Source of the DNA: Psococerastis gibbosa | Lineage: Eukaryota > Arthropoda > Insecta > Psocodea > Psocidae | DNA length: 64,000 bases | Reading direction: 5' to 3' | Assembly: GCA_963971405.1 (NCBI GenBank) | Contig: OZ020491.1 | Location: 13,448,855 to 13,512,854, forward strand | Shown: one piece after another, positions 1 to 14,039 of the stretch | How the letters are laid out: each line of letters starts with the position of its first letter | Position numbering within the stretch: the first letter of the stretch is position 1 | Translations under genes and position numbers: made by a program | Notes under the pieces: generated by a model | Database searches by the model: none | Told to the model about the DNA's origin: nothing | What the model saw: only the letters and a program-made list of their open reading frames with translations

Positions 1-734
1 ACCTTTTTGTGTGACAAAAAGCAGCGCCACCATGCTGTTTGTTGGGAGGTAACCTAGTGTCGCGGGTGTCCGATAGGTGTCTCTAGTTGTTGGGAGAAAG
101 CTTAGTGTTGCGGTCGTCCACTTGGTGCCTTTAGTCTCGCTTGAGTGTGACATAGGGTCGTCTCGCTTTCTTTCTCGTTGTTCGTGGTTGCTATTCAAAC
201 GTGATGTTGAATAATTAAAATGTTTCCCTTTACCAAATGCAAAAGTTTCACTTCTATCGCGTGTCTTTATGATGCATCATGTATTTTAGTATTTATTCAA
301 GATATTGATAAGTTGGGCCTTAATTAACGTTACCAGAATTAATCAATATCGTGACCTTTTCACTAGATAACAATTCCCCTAGCTGTAATTAAGGACAAAA
401 TTATAAAAAAATGTTAATGGTCTAACGCTGCATTTTGCCCATTAGCCTCTAATTATATAGCCTGCTGGTAGAATTCGGGCGCAAGCTTAAGTTTTAAATG
501 AAGGGTTGAGCCCTGAACAATATGTTTGTTATTGTGTTGAATTAATGAGAGATTTTATTGCTTGATTCTACATAATACCTATATGCAGCATTATTGTGTA
601 ATGTGGCGAAATTAATTTAAGAAATACATTTCCCTTCCTAACAAACTTGTGGACTAAATTTCTTTTTATTCCTTTAATCCTTTTAATTGTAACTTAGCAC
701 AGCCTACTTCAATATCGTAGGTTTTTTTATTTAT

Positions 735-900
735 ATTTTTATTATTATTATTTTTTATAATAAGCGCCAGACCCGTGTGGGTAAACGCGCTTTCTGGTTT
801 GTAGTTAGTTTGCCGGTGTTGTTGTCGTCTGTATTGTGTGTGTATGGTATGAGTTGGTGGTGTGTGGCAAACTGCGATCAGGAGGGCATTGGACAACGGG
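735..900 (-). mobile_element. SINE-like retroelement copy (reverse)
   Basis: About 130 bp around 765-895 is the reverse complement of the element at 6676-6792, sharing the GCGCCAGACCCGTGTGGG block and an A-rich tail (here T-rich, 720-760). It interrupts sequence that is continuous in the duplicate at about 14455. Confidence 0.55.
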
Positions 901-1400
901 TTGCCCAGTGACCGTCTAAGGGCAGTTTGCCAATGCTTGTCTTAAACCAGTGTGTTGTTTGCTAGATGCGGCTTGCCAAAGCTGCTGAATGAAGAAAAGG
1001 AATGGTGTGCTGGAGAAGTATTGTATTTTAGGTTATTATATTGCAGCATTTGGAGGTAGAGAGTAGCTAATAACTCAGTATAGAAAGTCTCCACAAAGGC
1101 TAGAGAATGAAGAACCACTCCGGCAAGTTAGAAACTCGGGTTCGAATCCCGTTTCTGTTTATTTTTCTCTCATAGTCTAGCCTATATGTTAAAAATTCTA
1201 GAGGATGCTATCTTGCGATCAATTGAAGGTTACGAAGTAACATTAACACGCATTAAATGTGTAACGCTTATGCTGCTCATATTTCAAATTAAGTATATAA
1301 TATATAAAATTTATAATAAAGTATATAAAATACAGTATCTAGACTGCGGATTTCATAGGCTACGGTACCGAAAAGACACGGGCTGTGATTGGTTCATAGG

Positions 1401-3490
1401 TGGTAGGCCTACCTTTATTTTTGCTTTAATTTTTATTGTAGTGAGAGAAAAGAAATGCAAAAAAAAAAAAATTAACTTTATGCACACATCAAAATTGGAT
1501 TGTTAATTACTATATTACCTTTTAAATTCCATTAAATTGCAAAAATATTATAGGTACTTTTAAGCCAATTAGAGTGAGAAAAAATTATTTCATTTCTTTC
1601 TTTAGTTAAGAGGAAGTTGGCCGTTGACAATGTTAGTTTACAATTTTTATACTTCAGTTATACTGATTTGATCTCATCAAATATGGTAGCTAGGGGTTAA
1701 CTCAACCACAAACAGTGTTATTGTAATTAAAACCTACTTGTACAGTATACAATAATAAAGATTTATGACCCATACAGTTCAAAAATATTGTATTTCCATA
1801 ATTGCGAGGAGAGTAGTTTGTCGACTATCGAGATTGTATAACAAAATAAAATCGAAATACTTCCTGAAGTAAGCAGCAAGGACTAATAACATAACTTATC
1901 CATGGTAGGGGTATATTGGTTTGGATGCAGAGCGCCCCTAGACCCAAGTCAAATGGCGCAGGACAGCAAGCAATAAATTGTCAAAGTGCTGACTGCTGAC
2001 GGCTTAAAGCAGCAGTTCTCATCAAGTACATCCTTTGGAATTTTTACTATACGCTAGGAGCTAGACGCTGCGCGCGCGTTTGGTACACCCCTAAAAAAAC
2101 TATGCCGGTCAATATATTATTAATTTTTGGAAGTCGTGGACTAATAATTCGAATTTATATATACCTAGGTACCTATTTATAATTTTGAAACAAAGAAGAG
2201 TATGTTTCTGTGATAGTATTTAAAATCAAATATATTTTTTAACCAATCTTTTGCGCCCCCCTTTGAGAACCGCTGGTTTAAAGCTTTATAAAGGACGGGG
2301 TTATTCTCGGATGAGCTGCCAAGTGATTAACTTCATCCTTTTAAATACCACGTCAAAGACATTCTTCCCAGGTCACAATCTCAATGATTGGTTGGCAGAA
2401 ACACATCCTCCAAGCTCCAACTGTCTCGCGAGATTTTTCTAGAATTTCTAGAACCTTGTCAGTAAACCTTTCTTAGCTGAATTAAATGCATAATTTAAGT
2501 AAAAGAGGTAATTCATTGTCATATATCAGTCCACTCATAGATTTTCCTTTCAAACTGAATGAATTTTCCAACTCTTAAATAGTTAAAGCGCCTTGTAACT
2601 ATTTTCCATCCCCTAAGCTGTGAGAGGCGATTTTTCACCCTCAAGATAAAAGGAAACAGTTTTCAGTTTTCACTATCTATTGCTGGAAGGGACAAAGCCC
2701 CTCGTCATTGTTATGAGGTTCCAGGTTTCCAGTTGCAGTGAAAGGACATACAATATTTTTTCTCCGTACGCTCCTGCGCCTTCCTCTTCAGTTTCTGGTA
2801 CGTTCGAGTTCCTGAGTCTTCCATCAGGTGATCCATGAATTTCTTCTTCGGCCTTCCCTTTTATAATATTAATAATAATAATAATAATAGTGTAATTCCC
2901 AAAATCAATTCAGTTACATAAATAGAAAATAAATTTTTCTTCTTTGGGTCCCTTGCCATATATTTGTGCAGCAATTTTGCACGTGGAGGCAAGGAACAAT
3001 ATAAGGACTAAAAAGTTAAAGTTATATGTACAGGTACAGATGCATTAGGTATACAGATGGTATGAGGTATGTTGAGAGGTATGTTATTTGAAATTCCAAA
3101 GTGCTGGGTCTTATTTGTTCCTTAATTCCACTCTGCCCTGAGGAACACATAGATCACTTAAAATATTGAACTGCCCTTAAGCATGGTATCATTTAAAGTA
3201 GCTCAGCGACTTACATAGTTCGACAGGTATATATGGTATAGTAACTGGTCATGTCAAGGTGCAAACTCGGGTTTGAACCCGTTCCTGTCCAACATTTTGA
3301 TATCTTCCTTTCCCCAATTGCATTCACCTCAGCAGTACCTACGCCAAGGTTTTTTAGCCCTATACAAGGCCAGTCAGAACTTTCCCCACTCATTAATGAA
3401 CTGTATCTAATTTTGCATTAGTATTTCTTTTCCCAGAACATGTAATGAGCTAAAGATAAGGTTCGCAATTATCATAATTAAATATTTTTA
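1401..3490. other. No gene seen; AT-rich intergenic DNA
   Basis: No coherent coding frame. It holds an (AAT)n microsatellite at about 2866-2888 and a tRNA-like box B with flanks near 3255-3300. A similar box B remnant sits at 1125-1150. Confidence 0.5.
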
Positions 3491-3506
3491 CTGACGTTTT
3501 GGTGGC

Positions 3507-3513
3507 TATAAAA
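3507..3513 (+). promoter_or_regulatory. TATA box of gene A
   Basis: TATAAAA, about 40 bp before the ATG at 3548, the spacing expected for a short 5' UTR. The A' gene has the same layout. Confidence 0.7.
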
Positions 3514-3547
3514 GAAGCTTTTCTTAAACTGTAGGTCACACATCAAA

Positions 3548-4460
3548 ATGGCTAGTGGACACTTGCTGTTGCTGCTAACTACAGCTACTCTCATAGGTAA
3601 GAAAATTTGTTAAAATAGGGCTCTCCATGATTATTCGTAGGCCTACTCAGCACTTAAGATCAACAAACACACAAAAGAACAGTTTAGACCTATGGGCATT
3701 GGGCTAAGCCCGTTTAAGGGGAAATTTTTAATTATAAAATAATATTAACTGATTTAAAGAAACATAAACTTTATTGGAAGTACGGTAAGTATGAATGAAT
3801 GTACAGGTATACGTATTGTGTGTCATAGTATGCTATTGTATGGAGTATGGTTGTAATGTTTGTTGTTGCGTTGTATTTTAATTAATTTAGGTTCTTGAAA
3901 AAATAATACAATCTTGAAGTTTCCATGTTGAATTTATTACTTAAAACAAAATGGCCGCTTCCACTCGAAGCGCCTAGATTTTTACATTGTTTACGGCACT
4001 TGGGTTTCTATGAACCATTTGTGAATTATTTTTCTGAATAAATTATAGTTTGGTGAGTAGGTACCTATTTTATATCCATAGGAACTCCCACTCCCAAACT
4101 ATTAATATGTTTTAATCTCCCGTGTAATAAGAGAGCCACGTTTCTGACCCATAGGTGGCTTATGCCCAGTTCCACTAACGCATGAGAAGTATAAGTAAGG
4201 AATACGTCCTCCTGTATTCCTTACCGAGACATTTCAAGCGATGATGGGAACTACCCTTAACTTACAATTATTGCTTTTCTATCTCAGGATTATGCAGCGC
4301 CTTAGGCTGGCAGTCTACCAACGACCTGCAGCAAGCGACTGCGACTGCACTGTCGCCTCAGGGCAACTGGTGGGAACAAGTGGCCATGCCGGTCCTGAAG
4401 GAGATCTTTCGCCAAGCGGCCAAGCCTGTCCTCTTCTTCTTCCTACTCTTTGTCAGCTAA
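3548..4460 (+). CDS. Gene A: small secreted orphan protein with hydrophobic C-terminus
   Basis: Two exons: 3548-3596 and 4288-4460, 73 residues. Exon 1 encodes a signal peptide (MASGHLLLLLLTTATLI) and ends one base into a codon before GTAAG. Exon 2 follows a TCTCAG acceptor (phase 1). The mature part starts near LCSALGWQ, has one Cys (19), a WWE at 44-46, an amphipathic stretch LKEIFRQ at 53-59 and a very hydrophobic end (PVLFFFLLFVS). TATA lies at 3507 and AATAAA at 4519-4524. I do not recognise the family. A' (16015-17468) is its duplicate, and the C-terminal half resembles C. A membrane-active or host-interaction peptide is possible but is inference. The gene model is well supported by the conserved paralogue structure. 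Confidence 0.75.
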
Positions 4461-4518
4461 ACGTATAATCTCTGGGTTGTAATCCATGAAACGTCTACGC
4501 TTTACATTGAAAAATGTG

Positions 4519-4524
4519 AATAAA
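4519..4524 (+). terminator. Poly(A) signal of gene A
   Basis: AATAAA, about 60 bp after the stop at 4458-4460. Confidence 0.6.
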
Positions 4525-4857
4525 AAATAATCATGAAATTTTTAATTTTTTTTATTTGTCAATATTTATAGGGCGAAAGTGTAAATAAATTAAATGCAAA
4601 TAAGTCTAATATAAGTCAAATAAGTACAGGCTGTGGTGCCACTTCCCCATCGCCCTGCAATTTAAATGGGAATTACTTACACTTGTTTTTATCTTATTCT
4701 TTATCCTATTTGCGATAAATTTTTATTTTCTGTTGGTATGCTAGTCCTGCAGTCTCTACAAAAGCTGTTAAATTGTTATTTCAAACTAAAAAAAGACACT
4801 ATAACATTCGTGATTAACGATTAGGTATCGCAAGCTGCAAATTTAATTAAAAATAAT

Positions 4858-4911
4858 TAGGCGCCAGGAGTAATGTCAGGATTGTCACACGACAACACCT
4901 TACTATATAAG
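4858..4911 (+). promoter_or_regulatory. Gene B promoter: conserved upstream block plus TATA
   Basis: TATATAAG at 4904-4911. The 40 bp before it, including TAGGCGCC and GTAATGTCAGGATT, is nearly identical in B' at about 18729-18782, where surrounding intergenic DNA has drifted more. The ATG follows about 60 bp downstream. Confidence 0.65.
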
Positions 4912-4965
4912 GGACACAAAATGAAATAGGCAGCCACACACAACATTGTCGTACTCGAGTGCATC

Positions 4966-6637
<1,672 letters not shown>

Positions 6638-6675
6638 TATTTGCCTTGTGAAATTGACAGAAATAAGATTATGAC

Positions 6676-6792
6676 AAACTAATACCATACACACACAACA
6701 CAGACAACAACACCGGCAACTACAAACCAGAAAGCGCGTTTACCCACACGGGTCTGGCGCTTAAAAAATATAAAAAAAAAATATATAAAAAA
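6676..6792 (+). mobile_element. SINE-like insertion with target-site duplication
   Basis: 117 bp ending in an A-rich tail, flanked by AAGATTATGAC at 6665-6675 and 6793-6803. The B' copy (about 20095-20125) has a single uninterrupted site, so this insertion came after the B/B' duplication. Confidence 0.75.
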
Positions 6793-7239
6793 AAGATTAT
6801 GACGCTTTTAGATTCACTTTCAATTCTTCTGTTGTAGAGGGACTAACTGAATTAAAACAATAGTTGTGCACACCGTCTAATATTTTTTTACCTAATTCTG
6901 ATTAAATTAATTTATAGGCAGCCGCGATCATTAAAGGCAGGTTTATAAACATCCACAAGATACGTTTTTACAAATGTCGGGCCAGAATTCAAATCATTAG
7001 GCTCGATTGCTACATTATACCTACCGAATTTAAGAAAGAAGAAACAAAAATTGTCTTAAGGCAAAATTAGGCAGTTCTGTTTACGGTACTCCTAAAATTA
7101 ACCCAAACGTGAGTAGGTGCTGCTGGCTATGTGATGAGGGATTAGATTAAAGTTAGGTCGTTTGACCCTGGTGGGCCTTGCGAATCGCTTTGACCTTAAG
7201 ATCTATTGCGATTGTGATGAGGGATATAAAATATCCCCT

Positions 7240-7470
7240 TTTATAATTAATAAAATAATATAAATAGGCCTATATAATAAATATTGACCTTTTGTTCTAT
7301 GATTAAGCCAACCTGGCGGAGTTAGGGCTACACTGTAAAGCACTCTCTTACACTCAACTAAGATAGCCCGGGACCGCCTGCTTTGCATGTAGCAAAGTGT
7401 GGAACTAGAACCAACAACCTTCGTTGTCGGTAGTTGTCGGAGTCTGTAGCACTAGGTACTCATCTGCATG
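7240..7470 (-). mobile_element. SINE family 2 copy (reverse)
   Basis: Reverse-strand tail (GGGCTACACTGTAAAGC) and degenerate box B (GAACTAGAACCAACAACC), matching the copy at 5700-5900. Confidence 0.5.
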
Positions 7471-7834
7471 TCCTTTTGTATGTTATAATCAAAGGGAATA
7501 TCCAGATTATTATTACTATTATTATGGAAACTATCTAAACTAGCTAGAAGTGGCTTGTAAAGAGGAAGAACATGCAGAGGCTCGGACCATATACTTGTAG
7601 ATATACTGTCGAATTTGGAATGACATTAATTACCCATTGATGTGACATAGGGTAGGTATCGGGGGGCAGAAGGGACGCTTCAACTTCAGGTTCTTGAGTG
7701 GACGCTTACCACCGGGCTGAAACGGGATTTGTGGCAGAATTGCAAAGGTAGATGTTTATGTTTCAGAGACTTTAAATACTTTTAAACAGTTTTTAAAGAT
7801 TTTTAAGTGGTCTCAAATCAGTCAGCAGGGCTAG

Positions 7835-9170
7835 TTCTAAGTACCCAAACCAATCCCTCCACAATAAAATTTATTTAATTAAAGGATCATTTGGGCACAA
7901 GTTCCACTACTCCTTCACCGTTCATGAATTTCCTAGGATGCGGAAAGTCCAGTTGTTGTTTGTTGGGTGCCTGTTCATTAATCCAACGTCGGCATAATTT
8001 ATGGGCTTCTGCGGCGCCATTGTTGAGCGTTAAGGCCGGCGACATACTATCCCATTTTGCCGGATGCAGCTGAGAGGGATGCGTCTGAGAGGGATGCGGC
8101 TGAGAGGGATGCGGCTGAGAGGGATGCGTTCTGGCGGGATGACACGACGCTGCCACACTGTCCGGTGCGACCGCGTAAAAATAGCTGATTTTACTCTTGA
8201 TCCGATCAGTCGCATGGACGCATTCAATAAACTTGTCAATGTCGAATATTACAACCGCGCGGTACAGACGGACCGTGTGACTGGTCTCACTCAACTGAAT
8301 GTTTATTTGTATTTGTCCCATCGTCCGGTCAGCCTTTCCTGCCGCAGCACCATCCGGTCGATTGCGGTTAGCACGGTGCAACCGGAACAGTGTGATTATT
8401 TGATTATTTGGCCTAAGGCCGGTGACATACTATCCATTTTGCCGGATGCGGCTGAGCGGGATGCGTTTTGCCGGGATGACACGACGCTGCCACACTGTCA
8501 GGAGCGACCGATTAAAAATGGCTGATTTAAGTTTTTTATACTCTTGATCCGATCAGTCTTACTCGAGTTATAGTGTCGCATGTGTTTAAATGCCATCTAG
8601 CGGGTGACTGGCCTCACTCAACTGACTCTTTATTTATTTGTCCCTGCCGCAGCACCATCCGGCCAATTGCGGTTGACACGGTGCCACCGGAACAGTGTGA
8701 CCAGAGTAGACTCCATGCATTTATGCCATCCCTTCAAACCGGTCCCTTTTGGCTGGACGGTGCGGAGGGATAGTATGTCGCCTGCCTCAGGCCCATTGTT
8801 ATGGGTCCTATCAAAATAATTAGTTTATTAATGAAAAAAACTAGAGTCTAGAAGTACCTATTATGAAATGTTCATTAATTAAGGGAAATTCAAGGTTAAT
8901 GTTTTTTAAAATACGTCGTTCTTATAGGTATTAATTAATGGGCAAACATTTAAGGGCTTCTGCGTCGCCATTCTTAGGCTAACATTACATTACGGCAGGC
9001 TTATCGTCACGGGGCTTATCAAAATAATTATTTTAATAATGAAAACAACTAGAAGTACCTACCTATTATGAAATGTTCATTAATTAAATAAAATTCAAGG
9101 TTAATGTTTTGTCAATGCGTCGCCATTATAGGTATTAATGGGCTTCGCAGTGCCTCATTATTCCAGTTCC
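7835..9170 (+). promoter_or_regulatory. Gene C upstream region: tandem repeats of about 190 bp
   Basis: Repeated unit beginning GGGCTTCTGCG-CGCCATT, then a CATTACATTACGGCAGG / ATCAAAATAATTATTTTAATG block and ATGAAATGTTCATTAATTAA, ending GGTATTAATTAATGGGC. Units begin near 8005 (split by a foldback element), 8940 and 9130, the last running into exon 1 of gene C. The same unit precedes C' and the gene-less block at 21430-22140. No clear TATA box. A regulatory role is inferred from its position before every C copy. Confidence 0.55.
8031..8795. mobile_element. Composite foldback element inside the C promoter repeats
   Basis: Inverted ends GGCGACATACTATCC (8037-8051) and its reverse complement near 8768-8782. 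The interior has two diverged repeats of about 380 bp (GATGACACGACGCTGCCACACTGTC-type blocks at about 8129 and 8476). A 15-bp minisatellite (CTGAGAGGGATGCGG, four units, 8070-8129) lies near the left end. It splits the first promoter repeat unit, which continues at about 8800. Confidence 0.6.
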
Positions 9171-9185
9171 CCAAAGAACCTTACA

Positions 9186-10450
9186 ATGACAGGAAGCTAT
9201 TGGATATTTCTTACTGCTCTAATTGCATCCGTTGGTAAGACTTTTTATGCATTTTAATAACTTAAAAATGATGATGAATCAGTAGAAACCGGGATGATAG
9301 GCCGTGGTCATCCTAAAAGTGTACTTCCAAAAGTTTCGTCAACATCTGCGGTCGACATCATCAGTGGAACTGCGGTTACACAGAGAGGCTATAGAGATCT
9401 ACAAGCACCCTCAGAACTTCAATGGAAAGGAAGAAGGACTCAGAAGTCAACAGAATTTGGTATCCAGCCTTAAGCAAGACCACAACTAGGAAACTGGCGT
9501 CATCATCCGGAAATCAGGTTGAGGTAGTAGGGAGCCAATCAGGTATGAGGAAGACTCCGCCTCCACCCCCCACCACTCCGCAACTTAGTATAAATATCAG
9601 AGCGCATCCCCCTGCCGACACAGTTGCTGCTGCTGAGCTTCCAAGATACAATCTTAGAAGTCTACGCAATTCCACTGAAGATGTCGACCGCAGACGTTGA
9701 CGAAACGTTTGGAAGTACACTTTCAGGACGACCACGGCCTATCGTCCCGGATTCTACTGATTCTTCATGAAACTCCGGCCGTGAAAGCCTTTGAAATTAT
9801 ATTAAAAATGATGAATATCGGAAACAATTGGTAAGCCTACACAGAAATATGGGACAGTCCATTGCGTACCTTTTGTACCTTCTTCTCTTGAATATGCAGT
9901 ACCTAAATAGTGTTGACTTACAGCACATCACACATCAGTGCCACCCATCTAAATATAAGTGGATGAAAAAGTAATAAATACTAAATATCTAGCTGATTTG
10001 CATTAAGTATATAGGAGATAACGGGAAGCCAGACAATGCAGCAAAAGCAACAAGAATCAAAATAGGAGCTAAATCTTAATGCAAAGGAATATCAATGCAA
10101 ATCAGCTGCAGCAGAAAAACTTGATTTTGCTTGTAAAAACATTGAAATTGACAGTTAGGTTATTATTGGCTCACAACCTCATAGGCTAGTTTGATTTTGT
10201 TTTAGCCTTCAGCAATGGATCTTTTCAACCGGATGGGCAGTTACAATTCGTCAACGGAAATCAAATTCAGTCTGTGCACCTGTCATGGCTGACAAAATTG
10301 ATGCAAACCAGAGAAATGCCTCCAATTTTGCAGGAATGGTGGGATCTTTTCACAAAGTCCCCCTTGTATCCGCCCGTAAAAGAAATGGTACGGCAAATGG
10401 TGGAGCCTACTCTCAGAAAATATTGTTTTGAATATTGCCCAAGATTTTAA
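9186..10450 (+). CDS. Gene C: secreted orphan protein, 97 residues
   Basis: Exons 9186-9234 and 10206-10450, phase 1. Exon 1 encodes MTGSYWIFLTALIASV. Exon 2 starts after TTTTAG with the split Ala and FSNGSFQPDGQ. The second exon lacks an early Met, so a plain ATG-to-stop search misses it. Mature features: WWD at 61-63, amphipathic VKEMVRQMVEPTL from 74, and a C-terminal C-x3-C (Cys90, Cys94). The last 40 or so residues are nearly identical in C', whose N-terminal half is longer and diverged. The WW[DE] and KE-x(2)-RQ-x(3)-P-x-L pattern recurs in gene A. The intron holds a foldback element. Function unknown. Confidence 0.78.
9285..9790. mobile_element. Foldback element in the gene C intron
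   Basis: Long imperfect inverted ends: about 9290-9375 is the reverse complement of about 9665-9762 (GACGAAACGTTTGGAAGTAC block on the right). Related single-ended or short copies are at 24465-24590, 31202-31275, 41930-42110 and 58548-58715. Confidence 0.65.
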
Positions 10451-11207
10451 AAGAAATATTGTACTATCATAATCTATACAGGTCTAAGGCATAGAACTCT
10501 ATTTTAGCCTGTAATATTTACCGTACGGTATCGTTATGTTTTTTTTTTTTTTTTTTAATTGGGTTCATTGTATTACATTAGTTATGCTATAATAATGTTG
10601 AACACAGAGCTACTACTGTAGTACAACATGATTGCATTTTCTAAAATCATTGATTACATGCTATTGTATATACTGCCGTATTTATTATACCTACTAAAAA
10701 TGAGATCCTTTTCTATGTTAGGGGGTAGGCCTGTTTTATGATAATATATAACCTTGACTGTTCTTGTTAGGAAATTGTTCTCCTTTGCGTTAGAATTGAT
10801 GAATGCCACCGCTGAGCATTAGTACATGGGGGGGGGGGATGTTAAAATTGGACGCTTTTGTTATGTTACGTAAGAGGACGGCACCCCTCATGTTCCAATA
10901 ATTCTAACGAAACTTTTCGAAACGTTAGTTTCGAACCCTAACGCAGATGAATTAAGATGCAGTTTACTAATTACTTAGTGGGGCACGTGAAAACTTTTTC
11001 CTTCACAAATCCGGATCTTTTTCGTTAGGGGAATAAGGTGTTGCTTCCAGGAGTAAAAGGTGGCCTTGTACCCAGGTAATAGAGCAAATCATCCAATTAT
11101 GAAACCGGTTGTCTTTTTTTACCATTTACTCGTGAAACAAATAGTTAATTCGGTTAATTCCACTGAAAATGCAGCAGTACAGCATAACAACTCTCTTTTT
11201 TCAATGG
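10451..11207. other. No gene seen
   Basis: AT-rich DNA with a T tract at about 10538-10556 and a G tract near 10828. No coding frame or recognised repeat. Confidence 0.4.
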
Positions 11208-11215
11208 AGTAGCCT

Positions 11216-11460
11216 CAGGCTTGGACCTCCCTCCCCCATTAGGTTCTTCAAAATGCGTAAAACCCCACTATTTTTCACAAATTTTCTCCCGGGGGAGAAC
11301 CCCGGGCCCCCCTTGTGCCCGATTGTATTAATTACCTATATTGTAATTTAGAACCCTTATTCCTCTGAGAACCGTAAAACCCCAATATCTCAGCCCTATT
11401 TTTAAAAAAAAATTCTTATTTAATCTTAGCCCCCTCCCCCTCATTCTAGATCCGCGCCTG
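11216..11460 (-). mobile_element. hAT-like MITE, 8-bp target duplication
   Basis: 245 bp between AGTAGCCT (11208-11215) and AGTAGCCT (11461-11468). The right end is GATCCGCGCCTG. The interior contains AAAATGCGTAAAACCCCAC and C/G tracts. Relatives: 54660-54950 and 62686-63149, with a fragment at about 46730-46890. Confidence 0.8.
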
Positions 11461-11819
11461 AGTAGCCTTGCATTTTACCAAGTAGCCTATCTGTTAATCA
11501 GATTGCAGTGACCATTCCTCAATTTCACAACAACCCGCTCTAAGTAGCGGGGATCGCATTTTCTACATAGTCTATCCATTTGTTCTGTTACAAATTTTTC
11601 TTTGGGGAAAAATAGGCCTTCATATCTCAAGAGGCGACTTAGGGATCACTTCGATATCTATAGGTAGATGTTACGAGCCATCAGCACAGTTTGGTTGCGC
11701 TTTGGTTTTCGTCCAATGCGTTCTGCCATCGCTTTTACAATTTTCGGGGTTCTAGCTGAGCGAGGTTGACCGGATTTTGGTTTGTCCTCAATTTTGCATG
11801 TCTCACTTATCGTAGCCAC

Positions 11820-12599
11820 GGTACGATAAACAAAAAGAACCGGTCCGAGTTTACTCGAACAAGCTTTCCAATTTATCAACATTAGTAGATCTTCTTCTTC
11901 ATCATCAGCCAACGCCCGTCCTTGGCTATGGTAGGCCATTTGACGCACATTAGTAGAGAGAGAATATGAGTAATTTCCTGGTAAATAATTTTCCAATGGT
12001 TAAATTTCCGTTATTTCGGGGGGGGGGGGAGGTTGTCCACCTTACGTCACTGGAAGTGAGATTAATTCTAGAAAAGTCAGACCAACATATTAATTACCAC
12101 ACAGCAATAATTGCGGGGCACACAATGCATTTGAGCGCGAATTTTCTAACATTTTTTCAAAAAATAATTTTTTGCGCAAAGCCAAATATTTTTGGGGAAA
12201 GCAACCAATACGGTTTCGATACTCAATTTAACACCTAAAACATACCTGAAGGTAGAAATCATCGATAGAAAGGTTTCGCAGAAATATTATTTTTTAGTCA
12301 TTTTCATTAAAATTTACATATTTTTATTTTTTTACCCCCCGAAGCAAACTATCAAGGGGCAAGCGACCCCCCGCATTTTATCAACATTAATAACAACTAC
12401 AATATATGAGAATTTAAAAGAAATCGTTGGAGCCGTTTTCGAGAAATAATTTTTTTATACGTTTTTTTGGAGTTTTTTGAGAATAAACCCCCCCAAATTG
12501 AGTTAGCCCCAAATAAAAAAAATGGTCCCAAGGTATGATTTTTGTGAACCTAAGCCGAATTTCATCAAAATCGACCGAGTAGTTTGCCCTGAAATCAGC

Positions 12600-12636
<37 letters not shown>

Positions 12637-12760
12637 GGCAGACATTTCGTAAAAACCACTTTTTTGGGTTCCTGGGACCTTAAAACGTGTAAATCCATTG
12701 AAATCTCGGAATCGAAAATTTCGACCGTCACAAAGCTTTCCTTATACTACGCATAAATTG
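11820..12760. mobile_element. CAGA-repeat interspersed element
   Basis: Shares with 50550-51375 and 36350-36900 an end near GTCCGAGTTTACTCGAACA, a middle AAATCGTTGGAGCCG block, a (CAGA)n run (here about 12597-12642) and the other end near CAAAGCTTTCCT. No coding capacity seen. Class unknown. Confidence 0.6.
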
Positions 12761-12959
12761 GAAAGCAATAAACAAACCAACCAGCGGCTGCAAGAGCACT
12801 TTTTCTGTAACTACCCTTCTAGCTATATTACAGAGATAGGCTACCCGGTTCTCTGTCATTCCCCATTTTTTGGATTTTTGAAATGAAACCTTCAGAGATA
12901 AATAACAATAGACAGACAATGTTAACATAAGCAGTATCACAAAGATTAAAAAAGATTAA

Positions 12960-13205
12960 AACTTTTTTGAATACAGTGGAGTAAACATTTGTAGTAGTAG
13001 TATGGTTTGACATAGTCCCAGGCCACGGTGTGGGCCCATAGGACTCCAGTGGACCTCCTGATTATAGTGGATTCCGAACCACTTGGGGAAACACAGTGAA
13101 GTCACACGATTAGTTCGGAGGTGACCAGGATAAGTCCTGCCATGTTTCCCTACCGGCAATGTGCACACGACCAATTTATCTGCAGCTTTGAACCTGCTCT
13201 GGTCC
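12960..13205 (-). repeat. Interspersed repeat, pair with 63710-63950
   Basis: About 220 bp, the reverse complement of 63720-63945, running from a TAG-repeat end to GAACCTGCTCTGGTCC. The match is high enough to give a similar open frame in both, but the frame is not a recognisable protein. Confidence 0.65.
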
Positions 13206-14039
13206 GCTGGATAAACATTTGTAACCTTTCATTTGCGACACAATTTTGCACCAATTGCACCTTCGCTTTTGTGCACAATTAATTAATGTCCACATTATAA
13301 TAATTTTTAATAATAATTTAATTTTTAAGAGCAATTATGAAAGATGCTGGGTCCTTGCTAGTCGTAAATTAAACCCCTATTTAAGTCTTTCATAATAATA
13401 ATACTAGTTTTTATAATGACTATGGGCAGGTTATGCTGCACATATTTCTAAGTTCAGGTTAACACTTAACAGTCACTAGCCTATATCAGTATTATATTCT
13501 CGGATCTGATAAGTGTATGAAACAACTATACGATGAGGGTCAAATGATCGAACACAGAATAAATATGGGCGTCAATCTAGCAAAAATACATACTACAATA
13601 CATAGGAGTAAATTTAGGTTGCCACGGGACTCCAGCCCGTAGCCAGGATTTTTTTTCGGGGGGAGGGGGGAGGGGGCTGTGGCAACTGTGTTCCTATCTA
13701 GTGTAAATTTATTTCTTGAGAATTCAATTGTATCTATAGTGTATTGTTTAGAGGTTATGGTGTTACTCGTATATATATATGATAGCATACGCACATCAAA
13801 CGGCAATTTATTGGAGGATTTAGCTTCGGTGCGAACACAGGTTTATAACATTTTGCGGATATGTGGCCTAAATTATAAGTGTAAAATAGTGGGGTTCTAC
13901 GCATTTTAACAGCAGTAAAGTGTGGATTTTACAAAGCCCACAAAAGAATACTCATTCATAGAAATTATTTTGCATTTAACACCAAATTTTGAAAATGTAA
14001 GTGCAAAACAGTGGGGTTTTGCAGCAGGAAATACATATA
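13206..14039. other. No gene seen
   Basis: AT-rich. A decayed end of the G-tract MITE family (CCGTAGCCAGGATTTTTTTT) is at about 13637-13700. Confidence 0.4.

Noticed and set aside
8064..8525. Long plus-strand frame with MRLRGM repeats, and its antisense frame
   Set aside because: Produced by a 15-bp minisatellite and the inside of a foldback element. Both strands stay open and no splice or promoter context fits.
12414..12731. Frame with SVCLSVCLSVCLS
   Set aside because: Translation of the (CAGA)n run in an interspersed element; the same at 36.4 kb and 51.2 kb.
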